Made by a program: the position numbers and the translations under genes. The notes beneath the pieces were generated by a model, which saw only the letters and a program-made list of their open reading frames with translations, was not told the origin of the DNA and did no database searches. From IMG/VR virus record IMGVR_UViG_3300007735_000795, positions 34,767-98,766 of that record: 64,000 bases of DNA; one strand, written 5' to 3'. Shown in pieces: positions 6,627-14,377 of the stretch; within the stretch, counting starts at the first letter, position 1; each line of letters opens with the position of its first letter. The stretch comes from a virus.

Positions 6627-6657
6627 TAAATATAATTTACTTACTTTTATTATCAAA
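6627..6657 (-). promoter_or_regulatory. Bacteroidota-type promoter
   Basis: Minus strand TTTG, 19 bases, TATATTTA; 16 bases from ATG 6611. The -33 box is inside the 3' end of the upstream lytic transglycosylase-like gene. Confidence 0.5.
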
Positions 6658-7191
6658 ATTTACTACCATTAAAGTGTCCCCAAAGTGTGAACCAGTGTCT
6701 GGTTTTATCCAAAAGTCTAAATAGTTATGTTTCACTGCATTTTTAGCATACTTATTCATGACTGGTTTACCTGTGTTGTATGCTCCAGCGGCTTTACCCC
6801 AATCCTTATAACGTTTATACCATTCCTGTAGCATTTTCATAGAAATTTCTACATTTAATTCTATACTGTCCCTTAACATTGATTTTGGTACTTTGAAACC
6901 AGCATAGTAAGAAGCATATTGAGGCATAATTTGCATTGCTCCTAATGCTCCAGCACTTGACTTTTGTTTATGGTTATAATTTGTGTGATGTGGGCCTAAG
7001 TATCCTGTTTCTATACGAGCAATGTTAAAAGCAACGTGTATAGGAATGTCGTATAATGAGGCATAAGTTGTAATTGATTTGTATAGTCGTTGAGCAGGTG
7101 TTTGTTGTACGGGAACTTCAATTCTGTTTTTGGCGGTGATAATAATTATTAAAATTAGACAAGTGACAAGAAATAATAATAACTTTTTCAT
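6637..7191 (-). CDS. Lytic transglycosylase-like (SLT) muramidase
   Basis: 184 aa. An N-terminal hydrophobic segment (4-20) could be a signal anchor. The SLT-domain motifs follow: ARIETGY with catalytic Glu 61, GALGAMQIMP (81-90) and AAGAYNTG (about 134-141). These are the three conserved blocks of family 1 lytic transglycosylases, which cleave the MurNAc-GlcNAc bond. With the L,D-transpeptidase-like gene it gives this phage two wall enzymes; this one could act in lysis or in entry. A weak -7-like box lies just upstream, next to the terminator at 7218-7237. Confidence 0.8.
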   Translation of the reverse strand: MKKLLLFLVTCLILIIIITAKNRIEVPVQQTPAQRLYKSITTYASLYDIPIHVAFNIARIETGYLGPHHTNYNHKQKSSAGALGAMQIMPQYASYYAGFKVPKSMLRDSIELNVEISMKMLQEWYKRYKDWGKAAGAYNTGKPVMNKYAKNAVKHNYLDFWIKPDTGSHFGDTLMVVNFDNKSK

Positions 7192-7217
7192 GGTTTTTAA
7201 TTTTCCATTAATATAAT

Positions 7218-7237
7218 AAAAAAAGGCCCGAAGGCCT
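7218..7237 (-). terminator. Rho-independent terminator
   Basis: Stem AGGCC/GGCCT (7224-7228 with 7233-7237), loop CGAA, followed on the minus strand by seven U (complement of 7218-7224). It sits five bases after the stop of the poly-proline-tailed gene at 7242. Confidence 0.8.
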
Positions 7238-7241
7238 AGTT

Positions 7242-7520
7242 TTATTTATGTAGAGGGGGGGGGGGGGGAATTGCTGATGAAAACACGGATGGATTTGGGT
7301 TATAAGGAATAATTTTATCATTTGTTATTTTAAATTCATTCTTAAACTTCCCTGCATTTACAAATGATTCTTTCCAAGCATTAAATACTGCTTCATTATT
7401 TATCAGTATATATTTATTCTGAACGTCTTCAAAGGTTATTTTAGTTATATCTTTAATTACATTTTCATTTTCAGTTAAATGTTCACGTCTCCATTTGTAT
7501 GTGCTAAAATTGTCTTTCAT
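7242..7520 (-). CDS. Unknown protein with poly-proline tail encoded by a C14 tract
   Basis: 92 aa. A charged helical protein (MKDNFSTYKWRREHLTENENV) ends in AIPPPPPLHK. The proline run is encoded by 14 consecutive C (G at 7255-7268 on the plus strand), a striking homopolymer in an AT-rich genome. A one-base slip would replace the last residues and move the stop. A terminator follows at once. The late-like motif ATATTTATAATAA precedes the ATG. Function unknown. Confidence 0.6.
   Translation of the reverse strand: MKDNFSTYKWRREHLTENENVIKDITKITFEDVQNKYILINNEAVFNAWKESFVNAGKFKNEFKITNDKIIPYNPNPSVFSSAIPPPPPLHK
7255..7268. repeat. G14 homopolymer tract
   Basis: Fourteen G on the plus strand inside the 3' end of 7242-7520. 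It is either a hypermutable tract altering that protein's C-terminus or a sequencing/assembly length error. Confidence 0.85.
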
Positions 7521-7530
7521 AATTGTTTAT

Positions 7531-7546
7531 TTATTATAAATATATG
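7531..7546 (-). promoter_or_regulatory. Possible late-type promoter motif
   Basis: Minus strand CATATATTTATAATAA, 11 bases upstream of ATG 7520, shared almost exactly with sites before 41842, 42237 and 46014. No TTTG at -33. Confidence 0.35.
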
Positions 7547-7568
7547 AAAATAAATTAAATTATCCAAA

Positions 7569-7748
7569 TTAAATTAAACCAGTTTTTAACCATTTATATG
7601 CACAAACCAAAGCATCAGCACGGTTCATAATTAATTCATACCTGGACACCAGTTTTTGAAATTCAACCAGTTTATTACGGGAATGTGCTTCCCACAACAG
7701 TTTTTCTGCTTCAATTTCGTAATTGTAGTTATGTTTAATTTTAATCAT
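7569..7748 (-). CDS. Small helical protein
   Basis: 59 aa (MIKIKHNYNYEIEAEKLLWEAHSR...). Amphipathic helices throughout, with a WKAH-type middle and a YKWLKTGLI end. ATG 7748 has a strong AAAGGAGGTGCT ribosome-binding site encoded by the end of the upstream gene, whose stop overlaps this start. Function unknown. Confidence 0.6.
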   Translation of the reverse strand: MIKIKHNYNYEIEAEKLLWEAHSRNKLVEFQKLVSRYELIMNRADALVCAYKWLKTGLI

Positions 7749-7911
7749 AGCACCTCCTTTTTGGTTTTTTCCAAATTGAAGGTTTAGGACGAGGATTAGC
7801 TGTAACCCAAGTTGTTTTTTTAAGTCTTTTTTTGTCTGCTACTGTGATGCCTTTATACGGCACACAAGACGGTATCAGCAGTAACATAACCATTACTACT
7901 AATTTTTTCAT
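7741..7911 (-). CDS. Small lipoprotein
   Basis: 56 aa. MKKLVVMVMLLLIPSC is a lipoprotein signal peptide with the lipobox LIPSC-like sequence (Cys 16). The mature part is strongly basic and proline-rich (KRLKKTTW, RPKPSIWKKPKRRC). It could be an o-spanin-like or entry-exclusion lipoprotein; neither is shown. Translation is coupled to the next gene. Confidence 0.55.
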   Translation of the reverse strand: MKKLVVMVMLLLIPSCVPYKGITVADKKRLKKTTWVTANPRPKPSIWKKPKRRCYD

Positions 7912-7923
7912 TTTAAAGTGTTG

Positions 7924-8589
7924 TTACTGGTTCTGCTTAATTAAATTAGCAACTGATTCACCATTTAACAATAAATGCTCTTTAAATTCATCTGTAAAGC
8001 AGCATCCATTTTCTTCTTTAGATTTAATAAATTCTTTAGGTACATCACTAAATACCCAGTCAACTACTAATATTCCTATTAAATTACCATTTGGTGTTCC
8101 AAATTTAGAACTGCCCCTGTCATAAATTGGAATAGCAGCTGATGCTTGGGTGCTTGTTTTTCTGAGTAATGCCTTAGTGGTTATGTCTTCTATTTTTTCT
8201 ATGTCATTATAGAAAAATTTATTTTCAATTGTAGACTTGATAAGTGAAGTATAGTGACTTACAAAGAAATTTATCATGTTGTTTGATAGTGGTTCTAAAC
8301 CATCAGATGTTCTTTCGTAAGTAACAGATGCTTTCTGCATTGGAGAGTTAGTATAAAACGTTCCACCATTGTGAAACTGAATTAAGTATACTCTGTCTGC
8401 TTCATATTCGTTTTTAATTTCCTCAACTGTAAGATGAATGATTTCATCTTTATTAATTTGAGTCATTAATTTTTTTCTAGAACTGGATTGGTGTTTTTCG
8501 TCTAACCATTTCTTAAAATACCCCGCCGTTATTAGTGTAACTATTATTGACGTGACTGAAGTAATCACAGTTATAATAATACTTTCCAT
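7924..8589 (-). CDS. Membrane-anchored GAF-like sensor candidate
   Basis: 221 aa. An N-terminal membrane segment (about 3-25) is followed by a short helix and a domain with VYLIQFHNGGTFYTNS, a long helix, then AAIPIYDRGSS...NGNLIGILVVDWVF. The pattern of a strand pair, helix and second strand pair fits a GAF-type sensor. FHNGG is a motif I recall from bacterial GAF-like proteins. It is immediately followed in the genome by a SpoIIE phosphatase gene (8652-9548), a classic input/output pairing. Confidence 0.45.
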   Translation of the reverse strand: MESIIITVITSVTSIIVTLITAGYFKKWLDEKHQSSSRKKLMTQINKDEIIHLTVEEIKNEYEADRVYLIQFHNGGTFYTNSPMQKASVTYERTSDGLEPLSNNMINFFVSHYTSLIKSTIENKFFYNDIEKIEDITTKALLRKTSTQASAAIPIYDRGSSKFGTPNGNLIGILVVDWVFSDVPKEFIKSKEENGCCFTDEFKEHLLLNGESVANLIKQNQ

Positions 8590-8651
8590 TTATTCCTTCT
8601 CTTGTTTTTGGTTTACAAGTATAAATATGTTCAACTGAAGGAAAAGTCCTA

Positions 8652-9548
8652 TTAGAATTTTATTCCTATAACAGTAATGTCATCTGTTTGTTCAAATCCG
8701 TGTTTCCATTTATTAATTTCAAATTCTATTTTTTTATACTGTTCAAGTATAGGTTCATAGTGAATTGATTGTAATAATTCATAGAACTGTTTTGTAGTAA
8801 ATTTTTTATCATTTTCACCTCCAAACTGGTCTACATACCCATCTGTATACAAATACAATGTATCATCCTCTTCATATTCAATTTTGGTTTGAGTAAATGT
8901 TTTTTCACCTACACCTCCAATTCCAAATCGATTACCTTTTAATTCATGGATTTGGTCTTTTTTAAATAAAACTGATTTGTGTTTTGCTCCTGCAAAGTGT
9001 AATTGTTTATTTTGTTTATCAATTTTAATTATAGCCATGTCCATACCGTCTTGTATGGATTGGTTTATTCTATTTTGTTTTAGAGTTGTTTTTACCAGTC
9101 TATCCATTTCAAATAGTATTTGAGGCAAATCATATATTTTATTCTCAACCACAATTTGATTTAAAAAACTATTCCCCAGCATAGTCATAAATGCTCCTGG
9201 TATTCCATGTCCTGTACAGTCTGCACAAACAATAATGTAATTGTGTTCATTTATTTTGTGAAACCAAAAAAAGTCTCCACCAACAATGTCTTTTGGTTTA
9301 TAAAAGAAAAATGAAAGAGGAAGATATCTTTTGATAAATTCCTCTCCTGGTAGTAATACTTTTTGAATTTCGTGAGCGTACTTTAGACTTAAAACCAATT
9401 CATGTTTTCGGAATTCAAGTACTTTATTTTTATTTTCTAATTCAGTTTTTATTTTTGAAAGTTGAGTAACAACAGATTGTGTTTTCTTTTTGTATGAAAA
9501 AGACACAATAAAAAGAATTAGTAAAAACAAACATATTATTCCAACCAT
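8652..9548 (-). CDS. SpoIIE/RsbU-type PP2C serine phosphatase, membrane anchored
   Basis: 298 aa. One N-terminal TM (1-18), a coiled coil (about 28-62), then a PP2C-SpoIIE domain: GGDFFW (90-95), DCTGHGIPGAF (110-120), LYTDGYVDQFGG (about 232-243) and a final DDITVIGIKF. The metal-binding aspartates of the three motifs are present. In bacteria these phosphatases control anti-anti-sigma factors, and in Bacteroidota they often follow sensor modules. The gene abuts a lipoprotein gene (stop and start share a base). A phage copy could alter host stress signalling; that is inference. Confidence 0.85.
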   Translation of the reverse strand: MVGIICLFLLILFIVSFSYKKKTQSVVTQLSKIKTELENKNKVLEFRKHELVLSLKYAHEIQKVLLPGEEFIKRYLPLSFFFYKPKDIVGGDFFWFHKINEHNYIIVCADCTGHGIPGAFMTMLGNSFLNQIVVENKIYDLPQILFEMDRLVKTTLKQNRINQSIQDGMDMAIIKIDKQNKQLHFAGAKHKSVLFKKDQIHELKGNRFGIGGVGEKTFTQTKIEYEEDDTLYLYTDGYVDQFGGENDKKFTTKQFYELLQSIHYEPILEQYKKIEFEINKWKHGFEQTDDITVIGIKF

Positions 9549-9760
9549 TAACTGTTCTTTTTCTTACTACGTTTAATTCTCCATTTCTTTTGTTTGGCAG
9601 GTAAGTCTCCGTAACGAAAATAAGGATCAGTGTAAGGATAATTTATACCTCTTCTACTTTTTATCCTGCCCTTTCCATCTTTATCATACTTAACATATGT
9701 TACTGAATGACAACTTATTAGTAGTAAACAAAGGATTACAATGCTAATTATGCGTTTCAT
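9548..9760 (-). CDS. Small basic lipoprotein
   Basis: 70 aa. MKRIISIVILCLLLISC is a lipoprotein signal (lipobox LISC, Cys 17). The mature part has RGINYPYTDPYFRYGD and a strongly basic tail (KKWRIKRSKKKNS). It shares its stop/start region with the SpoIIE gene, suggesting an envelope-located partner. Function unknown. Confidence 0.6.
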   Translation of the reverse strand: MKRIISIVILCLLLISCHSVTYVKYDKDGKGRIKSRRGINYPYTDPYFRYGDLPAKQKKWRIKRSKKKNS

Positions 9761-9793
9761 AACAATAAATATGTTACTAATTGTATAAGTGGG

Positions 9794-10168
9794 TTATGGC
9801 TTGGTTCTAAGACTTTCTAAAAATTCCCACAATGATTCAAAACTGTAACAAATTGGGTTTCCATTTTCGTCTGTTGCTCCCCATCTTACTTCTCCAGCCT
9901 CTTTTACAATTTCCATTGTTCCATCTTCTTTTTTTTCGTATACAGCAGTTTTACTCCAATCTTTAGTACCATAATCAGATTCATAAATAAACCAAGACCA
10001 CCAGTCTAAACCTTCCTTACCATAAATTTCTTCAATTAAAGTGGAAATCATTTGATGATATGGGTCTACAAATTCAAGTAAGTCAACATTGTTTTTATAC
10101 AAGTTGTTTACAACTTGTTCTTGTTTTTGTAACTGTAAAATTACTTTTAAGAAATTTTCGTATGTCAT
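9794..10168 (-). CDS. Conserved phage protein of unknown function
   Basis: 124 aa. A helix (YENFLKVILQLQKQ...VDLLEFVDPYHQMISTLIEEIYG) leads to GLDWWSWFIYESDYG and a C-terminal part GNPICYSFESLWEFLE. I have a memory of similar proteins in many large phages, annotated hypothetical. It lies directly downstream of thyA. Function unknown. Confidence 0.65.
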   Translation of the reverse strand: MTYENFLKVILQLQKQEQVVNNLYKNNVDLLEFVDPYHQMISTLIEEIYGKEGLDWWSWFIYESDYGTKDWSKTAVYEKKEDGTMEIVKEAGEVRWGATDENGNPICYSFESLWEFLESLRTKP

Positions 10169-10174
10169 AACTTT

Positions 10175-11446
10175 TTAATTTGATAAAGGTGCTTTAAGGG
10201 TTGGGTGTGATTGATAGTTTCCTAACTGAATATCCTCCTCCAACAAACACTTACAGAAGTTATCATTCTTAAATGAATTGAATACTGCTACAGCATCCAA
10301 AGGACCTTCACCACAAGATCCATTTTCGGTTGGCCAAAACTCTGTATTGATGTTTAGTTTAGGCAACTCATAAGGTGTTCTACTAATTTGTTCCTTTGCT
10401 TGCTCGATGTGGTTGCTGTAAAGGTGTACATCACCTAAGTTACCAATCAATTCATCAGGTACCATATTAACTGCTTTAGCAATGATTTCAAGTAATAAAC
10501 CATAACTAGCAATGTTAAATGGTAATCCTAAGAATGTATCTACGCTGCGTTGATTCCACATTAAAGAGATTGCTCTACGGGGTATTTTATAAGGTGTGTT
10601 GTCCACATTTGTTGGCACCATAGCATCAGCTAGTGGGCCATACTTTTCTTTCCAAATAGGTAAAGCTAACTTATGTCTCTCTTCCAAACTCAACTCTCTT
10701 GTATAAACTTGAAATCCATAATGACAAGGTGGAAGTACCATTTGGTCTAATTCACCTACATTCCAAGCTGAAACCATTAGTCGTCTTGAGTCTGGGTTTG
10801 TTTTGAGTTCGGAGATTAGGTTTGCGATTTGGTCTATTGGATTAGTTAAATAATCTGATGGGTAAGTTGACCAACTTCTCCATTGCTTACCATATATCGG
10901 TCCTAACTCACCCCACTCCTTAGAAAACTCATCATCAGTTTTGATTTTATTGATGAATTCTTCTTGTGATAAAATGTCAATGCCTTGATTTATCAGAAAA
11001 TTGTTTTTTAACTTATAGTTCTTATACGCATCACCATCCCAAATATGACAATCATTATCAACAAGGTATTTAATGTTTGTGTCGCCTCTTAAAAACCATA
11101 GTAATTCAGTTACCATTGTTTTCCAAGCCATCTTCTTAGTTGTGAGCAATGGAAAGCCAGATTGCATATCATGTCTGATTTGATAACCAAAGATTGATTT
11201 GGTTCCAGTTCCTGTTCTGTCTTTCTTTTCTACTCCATTACCAAGGATATATTCTAGTAGGTCTTGGTATGCTATATCTAAATCATTACCTACACGTTCA
11301 TAAGCACCATTAGGTCCAATTTGGAAGTCGTCTGAGATAATTGGTAGGTTATTAATTTCTCCCCACTTACTAAACCATTCATCATAGGTAAGATAGTGTC
11401 CTGGGTTTTCTGCTAACCACTGTCTGTATTGTGATTCTAAAAGCAT
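10175..11446 (-). CDS. thyA: Thymidylate synthase
   Basis: 423 aa from ATG 11446, which falls one base beyond the stop of the upstream gene (a longer frame to 11482 would overlap it). It makes dTMP from dUMP and methylene-THF. Motifs: phosphate-binding DRTGTGT (76-82), LLWFLRGDTN, catalytic Cys 241 in LPPCHYGF, and NQRSVDTFLGLPFNIASYG (298-316). At 423 aa it is longer than the usual ~264: there is an N-terminal extension of about 50 residues (AENPGHYLTYDEWFSKWG) plus two internal insertions around 145-180 and 255-290. Active site intact. Confidence 0.95.
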   Translation of the reverse strand: MLLESQYRQWLAENPGHYLTYDEWFSKWGEINNLPIISDDFQIGPNGAYERVGNDLDIAYQDLLEYILGNGVEKKDRTGTGTKSIFGYQIRHDMQSGFPLLTTKKMAWKTMVTELLWFLRGDTNIKYLVDNDCHIWDGDAYKNYKLKNNFLINQGIDILSQEEFINKIKTDDEFSKEWGELGPIYGKQWRSWSTYPSDYLTNPIDQIANLISELKTNPDSRRLMVSAWNVGELDQMVLPPCHYGFQVYTRELSLEERHKLALPIWKEKYGPLADAMVPTNVDNTPYKIPRRAISLMWNQRSVDTFLGLPFNIASYGLLLEIIAKAVNMVPDELIGNLGDVHLYSNHIEQAKEQISRTPYELPKLNINTEFWPTENGSCGEGPLDAVAVFNSFKNDNFCKCLLEEDIQLGNYQSHPTLKAPLSN

Positions 11447-11447
11447 A

Positions 11448-11645
11448 TTATTGTTCGTCTTCAATTTGTTTTTCAGGTACACTTGTTACTTGAGGATTAT
11501 CATTTGGTTGATCTGCTTGATTCATGTATTCTCCATTTTGGTCATAAATTTGTTTATTTATTTGACGATACAAATTGTAAAATACAAGAACTATCATGAC
11601 TATTAGTCCTGCTATTACTAAAAGGGTTGTTGTAAAAGTACTCAT
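11448..11645 (-). CDS. Small single-pass membrane protein
   Basis: 65 aa. One N-terminal membrane segment (about 5-24, LLVIAGLIVMIVLVFYNLY), then a polar acidic tail. ATG 11645 overlaps the upstream stop by 4 bases. Function unknown. Confidence 0.6.
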   Translation of the reverse strand: MSTFTTTLLVIAGLIVMIVLVFYNLYRQINKQIYDQNGEYMNQADQPNDNPQVTSVPEKQIEDEQ

Positions 11646-12022
11646 TTTTTAATTTTTAATGTTTGTTGATATTCAAAATATTCATTTAACCATACTGTTG
11701 CTAAACGGATAGCATCATCTTCATTCATATATCCTGCTTCAAATGTTTTACCATATTTTAATTCACGATAAAAAACATAAGGTTCATTTCCAAAGTCTTT
11801 TTCAGATAAATAAACAACTAAACTAACATTAGTGCCTCTTGCTCTAAAATAGTACCATTTACCATCTTTAAGAGTACCTTCTGCTTGTACAGGACACATT
11901 CCATCTGGTTTTATGTTGTATGGATTGAATCCGTTAATTCTTTGCCATTTGTGTTTTAGAAACCGTTTGGCAATTTTAATTTTCCATTTAATCCCACCAA
12001 GAATCAATTTTTTTTGCAACAT
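11642..12022 (-). CDS. Hypothetical protein with GMCPVQAEG core
   Basis: 126 aa. A basic N-terminus (KWKIKIAKRFLKHKWQR) leads to a beta-rich core DGMCPVQAEGTLKDGKWYYFRARGT and a helical C-terminus (NEDDAIRLATVWLNEYF). Its first codons overlap the upstream gene by 35 bases, so a later start cannot be excluded. I recall the core from other phage proteins without a known function. Confidence 0.6.
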   Translation of the reverse strand: MLQKKLILGGIKWKIKIAKRFLKHKWQRINGFNPYNIKPDGMCPVQAEGTLKDGKWYYFRARGTNVSLVVYLSEKDFGNEPYVFYRELKYGKTFEAGYMNEDDAIRLATVWLNEYFEYQQTLKIKK

Positions 12023-12503
12023 ATTTGTAAGTGTTTATTTTGTCTGTTAAGTATTGTTTTCTTGCTTCTTTTAATGCTTTTCTAAATTCCTTTGAATACT
12101 GTTTCTCCTCCTCCTCAGTATTTACTTTTTCAGTTTTTGATACCATTTCATATGAAAGCACATTTCCTTTATCATCATAACTGTATGGAACACTAGTAAA
12201 CGTTGTCTTGCCCCATTTTTGTTCAAGCAATTCTATAGCTGGTGATTCATAAAATTCAAAACTGTCTCTGGTTTGGTGTAGTCGATTGATTGCTTCTTGA
12301 ATTTCAGCAGCAACTTTCTCAGCTTGAGCAATGTGAGTTTTATCAGACAAAAAGAAATCTCGAGTGTGTTCTAATTTTTTGATTAGAATTTCTACAATAA
12401 AATGGTTGTCATAGTCTTGGTCTTTCCAAATTACTGGAAACCAACGCCAAAGGTTTTTTACTCTGTTAAAAAATGATTTAATAGGCCAAAATATTCTTCT
12501 CAT
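11988..12503 (-). CDS. Hypothetical helical protein
   Basis: 171 aa. A basic N-terminus (MRRIFWPIKSFFNRVKNLWRW) is followed by long charged helices, including QAEKVAAEIQEAINRLHQT and EEKQYSKEFRKALKEARKQY. No membrane segment. Overlaps the ClpP-like gene by 4 bases. Function unknown. Confidence 0.6.
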   Translation of the reverse strand: MRRIFWPIKSFFNRVKNLWRWFPVIWKDQDYDNHFIVEILIKKLEHTRDFFLSDKTHIAQAEKVAAEIQEAINRLHQTRDSFEFYESPAIELLEQKWGKTTFTSVPYSYDDKGNVLSYEMVSKTEKVNTEEEEKQYSKEFRKALKEARKQYLTDKINTYKYVAKKIDSWWD

Positions 12504-13042
12504 ATTGTTTCGTGTATAATTTGGTGTTTTAAAGCATCGTTAATACCAAAATACCAATCAGTTTTCTTATTCTTGACTTTATTTAGTTGTTTTTGAGTAA
12601 GAAGTGTTCTTGAAGTAATATATTCATCATACATTGCCATTAATCGATCTGATTCTTCTAAATTTTCTTTTAGAATAGACATTTTATCATAAGGCATACT
12701 GTCTAAACATTCATGATACATAAATGTAGCTAAATGGTGGGCAAAACGTTTGTGTCCTGCTATTAAAACAGGTAAAGCCATAGACATTACTGAACCATAA
12801 CCATAAGTATGAACAGGTACTAATGAATTTTCTATAATACCAATTAAAGCAAAACCATCAAGTATACTACCACCTACACTATTGATAATTAACTTTATAG
12901 GCTCAACTTCGTCTTTTTCACTATCAATTTCATTTATAAATGAGATTGTTTGAATAGTATCTCTTACAGATAATTCATCTATATCACCACTTAGAACAAT
13001 TGTTCTAAACAGTTTGTTGTTCGGGTTGTAACTGTTCTTCAT
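12500..13042 (-). CDS. ClpP-like serine protease
   Basis: 180 aa, close to ClpP length. Fold markers: IVLSGDID at the N-terminus, LIINSVGGSILDGFALIGII (51-70, oxyanion GG), Ser 87 in GSVMSMALPVLIAG, His 110 in FMYHE and probable Asp 162 in TDWYFG. The Ser-His-Asp triad thus appears complete. No ClpX/ClpA partner is in view; it may work with a host ATPase or act as a prohead protease, but the neighbours here are not head genes. It overlaps the upstream gene by 38 bases. Confidence 0.8.
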   Translation of the reverse strand: MKNSYNPNNKLFRTIVLSGDIDELSVRDTIQTISFINEIDSEKDEVEPIKLIINSVGGSILDGFALIGIIENSLVPVHTYGYGSVMSMALPVLIAGHKRFAHHLATFMYHECLDSMPYDKMSILKENLEESDRLMAMYDEYITSRTLLTQKQLNKVKNKKTDWYFGINDALKHQIIHETI

Positions 13043-13250
13043 TTTCTGTTATTTCAGTCCACTCCGGTTCTTTAAGGCTTTCAACCATTAAAAAGTGAGT
13101 GTCGGTTTTTAAAATATGTTCTGCTCCTAAATAATCTTTCCACGTATTAAGCAGTTCCCGATTCAGTTCTTCTTTTTTATAAAAGTAACTTGTCCGTAAC
13201 TTTCTTATAACCAGATAAGCATTATCATTATAAAAAAATAACTCTTTCAT
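13005..13250 (-). CDS. Small hypothetical protein
   Basis: 81 aa (MKELFFYNDNAYLVIRKLRTSYFYKKEEL...), ending in a glutamic-acid/glutamine-rich tail. ATG 13250 overlaps the upstream stop (ATGA) and has GGAGAAGGAG as RBS. No family recognised. Confidence 0.65.
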   Translation of the reverse strand: MKELFFYNDNAYLVIRKLRTSYFYKKEELNRELLNTWKDYLGAEHILKTDTHFLMVESLKEPEWTEITENEEQLQPEQQTV

Positions 13251-13384
13251 TCGTCTCCTTCTCCGTAGTCTTTTTTATTTCGTTTATATACTTTTCCTGA
13301 AGGTTTAGCCTTTTGGATCATTTTCCTTCTGATGATCTGAGCAACGTGTCGCTCTGATAATCCGTTAAATTTGTTTTTGTCCAT
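13247..13384 (-). CDS. Very small basic protein
   Basis: 45 aa (MDKNKFNGLSERHVAQIIRRKM...). Highly basic, with a helix SERHVAQIIRRKMIQKAK that could bind nucleic acid. It starts 23 bases downstream of the -7 box of promoter 13407-13438 and its stop overlaps the next ATG; the 3' end carries the RBS of the next gene. These three facts support a real gene. Confidence 0.6.
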   Translation of the reverse strand: MDKNKFNGLSERHVAQIIRRKMIQKAKPSGKVYKRNKKDYGEGDE

Positions 13385-13406
13385 AGTGTTTTGTTTTTTA
13401 TATGCT

Positions 13407-13438
13407 TAAATATACGACAAAATTTTAACAAAACCAAA
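13407..13438 (-). promoter_or_regulatory. Bacteroidota-type promoter
   Basis: Minus strand TTTG, 20 bases, TATATTTA preceded by GTCG; 23 bases upstream of ATG 13384. One of the best matches in the window. Confidence 0.7.
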
Positions 13439-13446
13439 TTTTTATA

Positions 13447-13611
13447 TTAATGATTTACAAATAACTGTATTAAGGCGTATTCGTAGTGTTCAATCCTAGG
13501 GCAATATGGTGTTTCTTTTTCACGTTTATTTACTAATTCCAGTAATTTTTCATATACCCCATTTTCGTATGCTTCATATAAAATTTCTTCTATTCTTTTT
13601 TCGTTACTCAT
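13447..13611 (-). CDS. Small helical protein
   Basis: 54 aa (MSNEKRIEEILYEAYENGVYEKLLELV...). Amphipathic, tetratricopeptide-like helix pair with an EHYEYALIQLF second helix. ATG 13611 overlaps the upstream stop. Function unknown. Confidence 0.55.
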   Translation of the reverse strand: MSNEKRIEEILYEAYENGVYEKLLELVNKREKETPYCPRIEHYEYALIQLFVNH

Positions 13612-13804
13612 TTATGACCCGTTTTTGATGATTATACAACACTGAAAAATATGTTAAATACACTTGTATGTTTACTGGTTTGTTATTCCAGTATTTTACA
13701 AAATTATTAATTATTTTTTTAGCACACAAAAGGTGTTCATCTGTCCTACACGACTTTATTACTTTAGCAATTTTTTTTATATGTAAAGTAAACAAGTCCT
13801 CCAT
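13604..13804 (-). CDS. Small helical protein
   Basis: 66 aa from ATG 13804 (MEDLFTLHIKKIAKV). A TTG at 13819 would add five residues. All-helical and basic; IKKIAKVIKSCRTDEHLLCAKKIINNF is amphipathic. Overlaps the downstream gene by 8 bases. Function unknown. Confidence 0.55.
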   Translation of the reverse strand: MEDLFTLHIKKIAKVIKSCRTDEHLLCAKKIINNFVKYWNNKPVNIQVYLTYFSVLYNHQKRVINE

Positions 13805-13837
13805 CAGCCCTTTTACCAATACATATTGTAAAATGCA

Positions 13838-14056
13838 TTAGTTTAGGCTGTATTTATAAGTAAAATCTAAATCTTCTTCGTTAAGAAGTGTCAATTCGTA
13901 TAACATGTCCTCTAAAGACTGAATGTATCCTTTTATGTAGGCAATTTCCAATTCAGTGTATATTCTAGAAGGTTGGATTAACTCCATTTTGTTTTCCTGA
14001 ATAGCAGTCTTGAGAATGAGTTCCATTGTCAAGCTGACTGGGTTTGTGGGTGACAT
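13838..14056 (-). CDS. Small acidic helical protein
   Basis: 72 aa (MSPTNPVSLTMELILKTAIQ...). It ends in an acidic helix-rich stretch (QSLEDMLYELTLLNEEDLDF). A late-like motif (TATTTATA) lies just upstream. No family recognised. Confidence 0.55.
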   Translation of the reverse strand: MSPTNPVSLTMELILKTAIQENKMELIQPSRIYTELEIAYIKGYIQSLEDMLYELTLLNEEDLDFTYKYSLN

Positions 14057-14082
14057 GGTTTTATTTATAAATATTTTTATTT

Positions 14083-14376
14083 TTATCCTCCAAATGGACG
14101 TGGTTTAGGTTTAGGCATTGTGTCATGAGGGTAAACATATCCTTTTTTATTCATATCCTTTAACGGAATGTTTGTTTCAAACAAGTAAACAGGACCCTTG
14201 TATTCTTCATAGAATGGTTCGTTTTTAGGATTGAATTTCAAAATGCGTCTTGGTCCATTAAAACTTCTAAAACTTTTACAAGTTACTCTTATCCATTCAT
14301 CCATAAACACTTCAGTGCATAGTTGAGTAGGAAAGTCATAAACTAATTTTACTGTAAGTCCTCTTTTTTCTCCCAT
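14083..14376 (-). CDS. Hypothetical protein
   Basis: 97 aa, beta-rich: LTVKLVYDFPTQLCTEVF, WIRVTCKSFRSFNGPRRIL, GPVYLFETNIPL, and a proline/lysine-rich tail (MPKPKPRPFGG). Looks like a small all-beta domain. Start and stop nearly abut neighbours. Function unknown. Confidence 0.6.
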   Translation of the reverse strand: MGEKRGLTVKLVYDFPTQLCTEVFMDEWIRVTCKSFRSFNGPRRILKFNPKNEPFYEEYKGPVYLFETNIPLKDMNKKGYVYPHDTMPKPKPRPFGG

Positions 14377-14377
14377 A

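Noticed and set aside
7198-7240. Promoter for the lytic transglycosylase-like gene overlapping the terminator
   Set aside because: A TATATTAA box exists but the -33 position reads CTAG; too weak to list.
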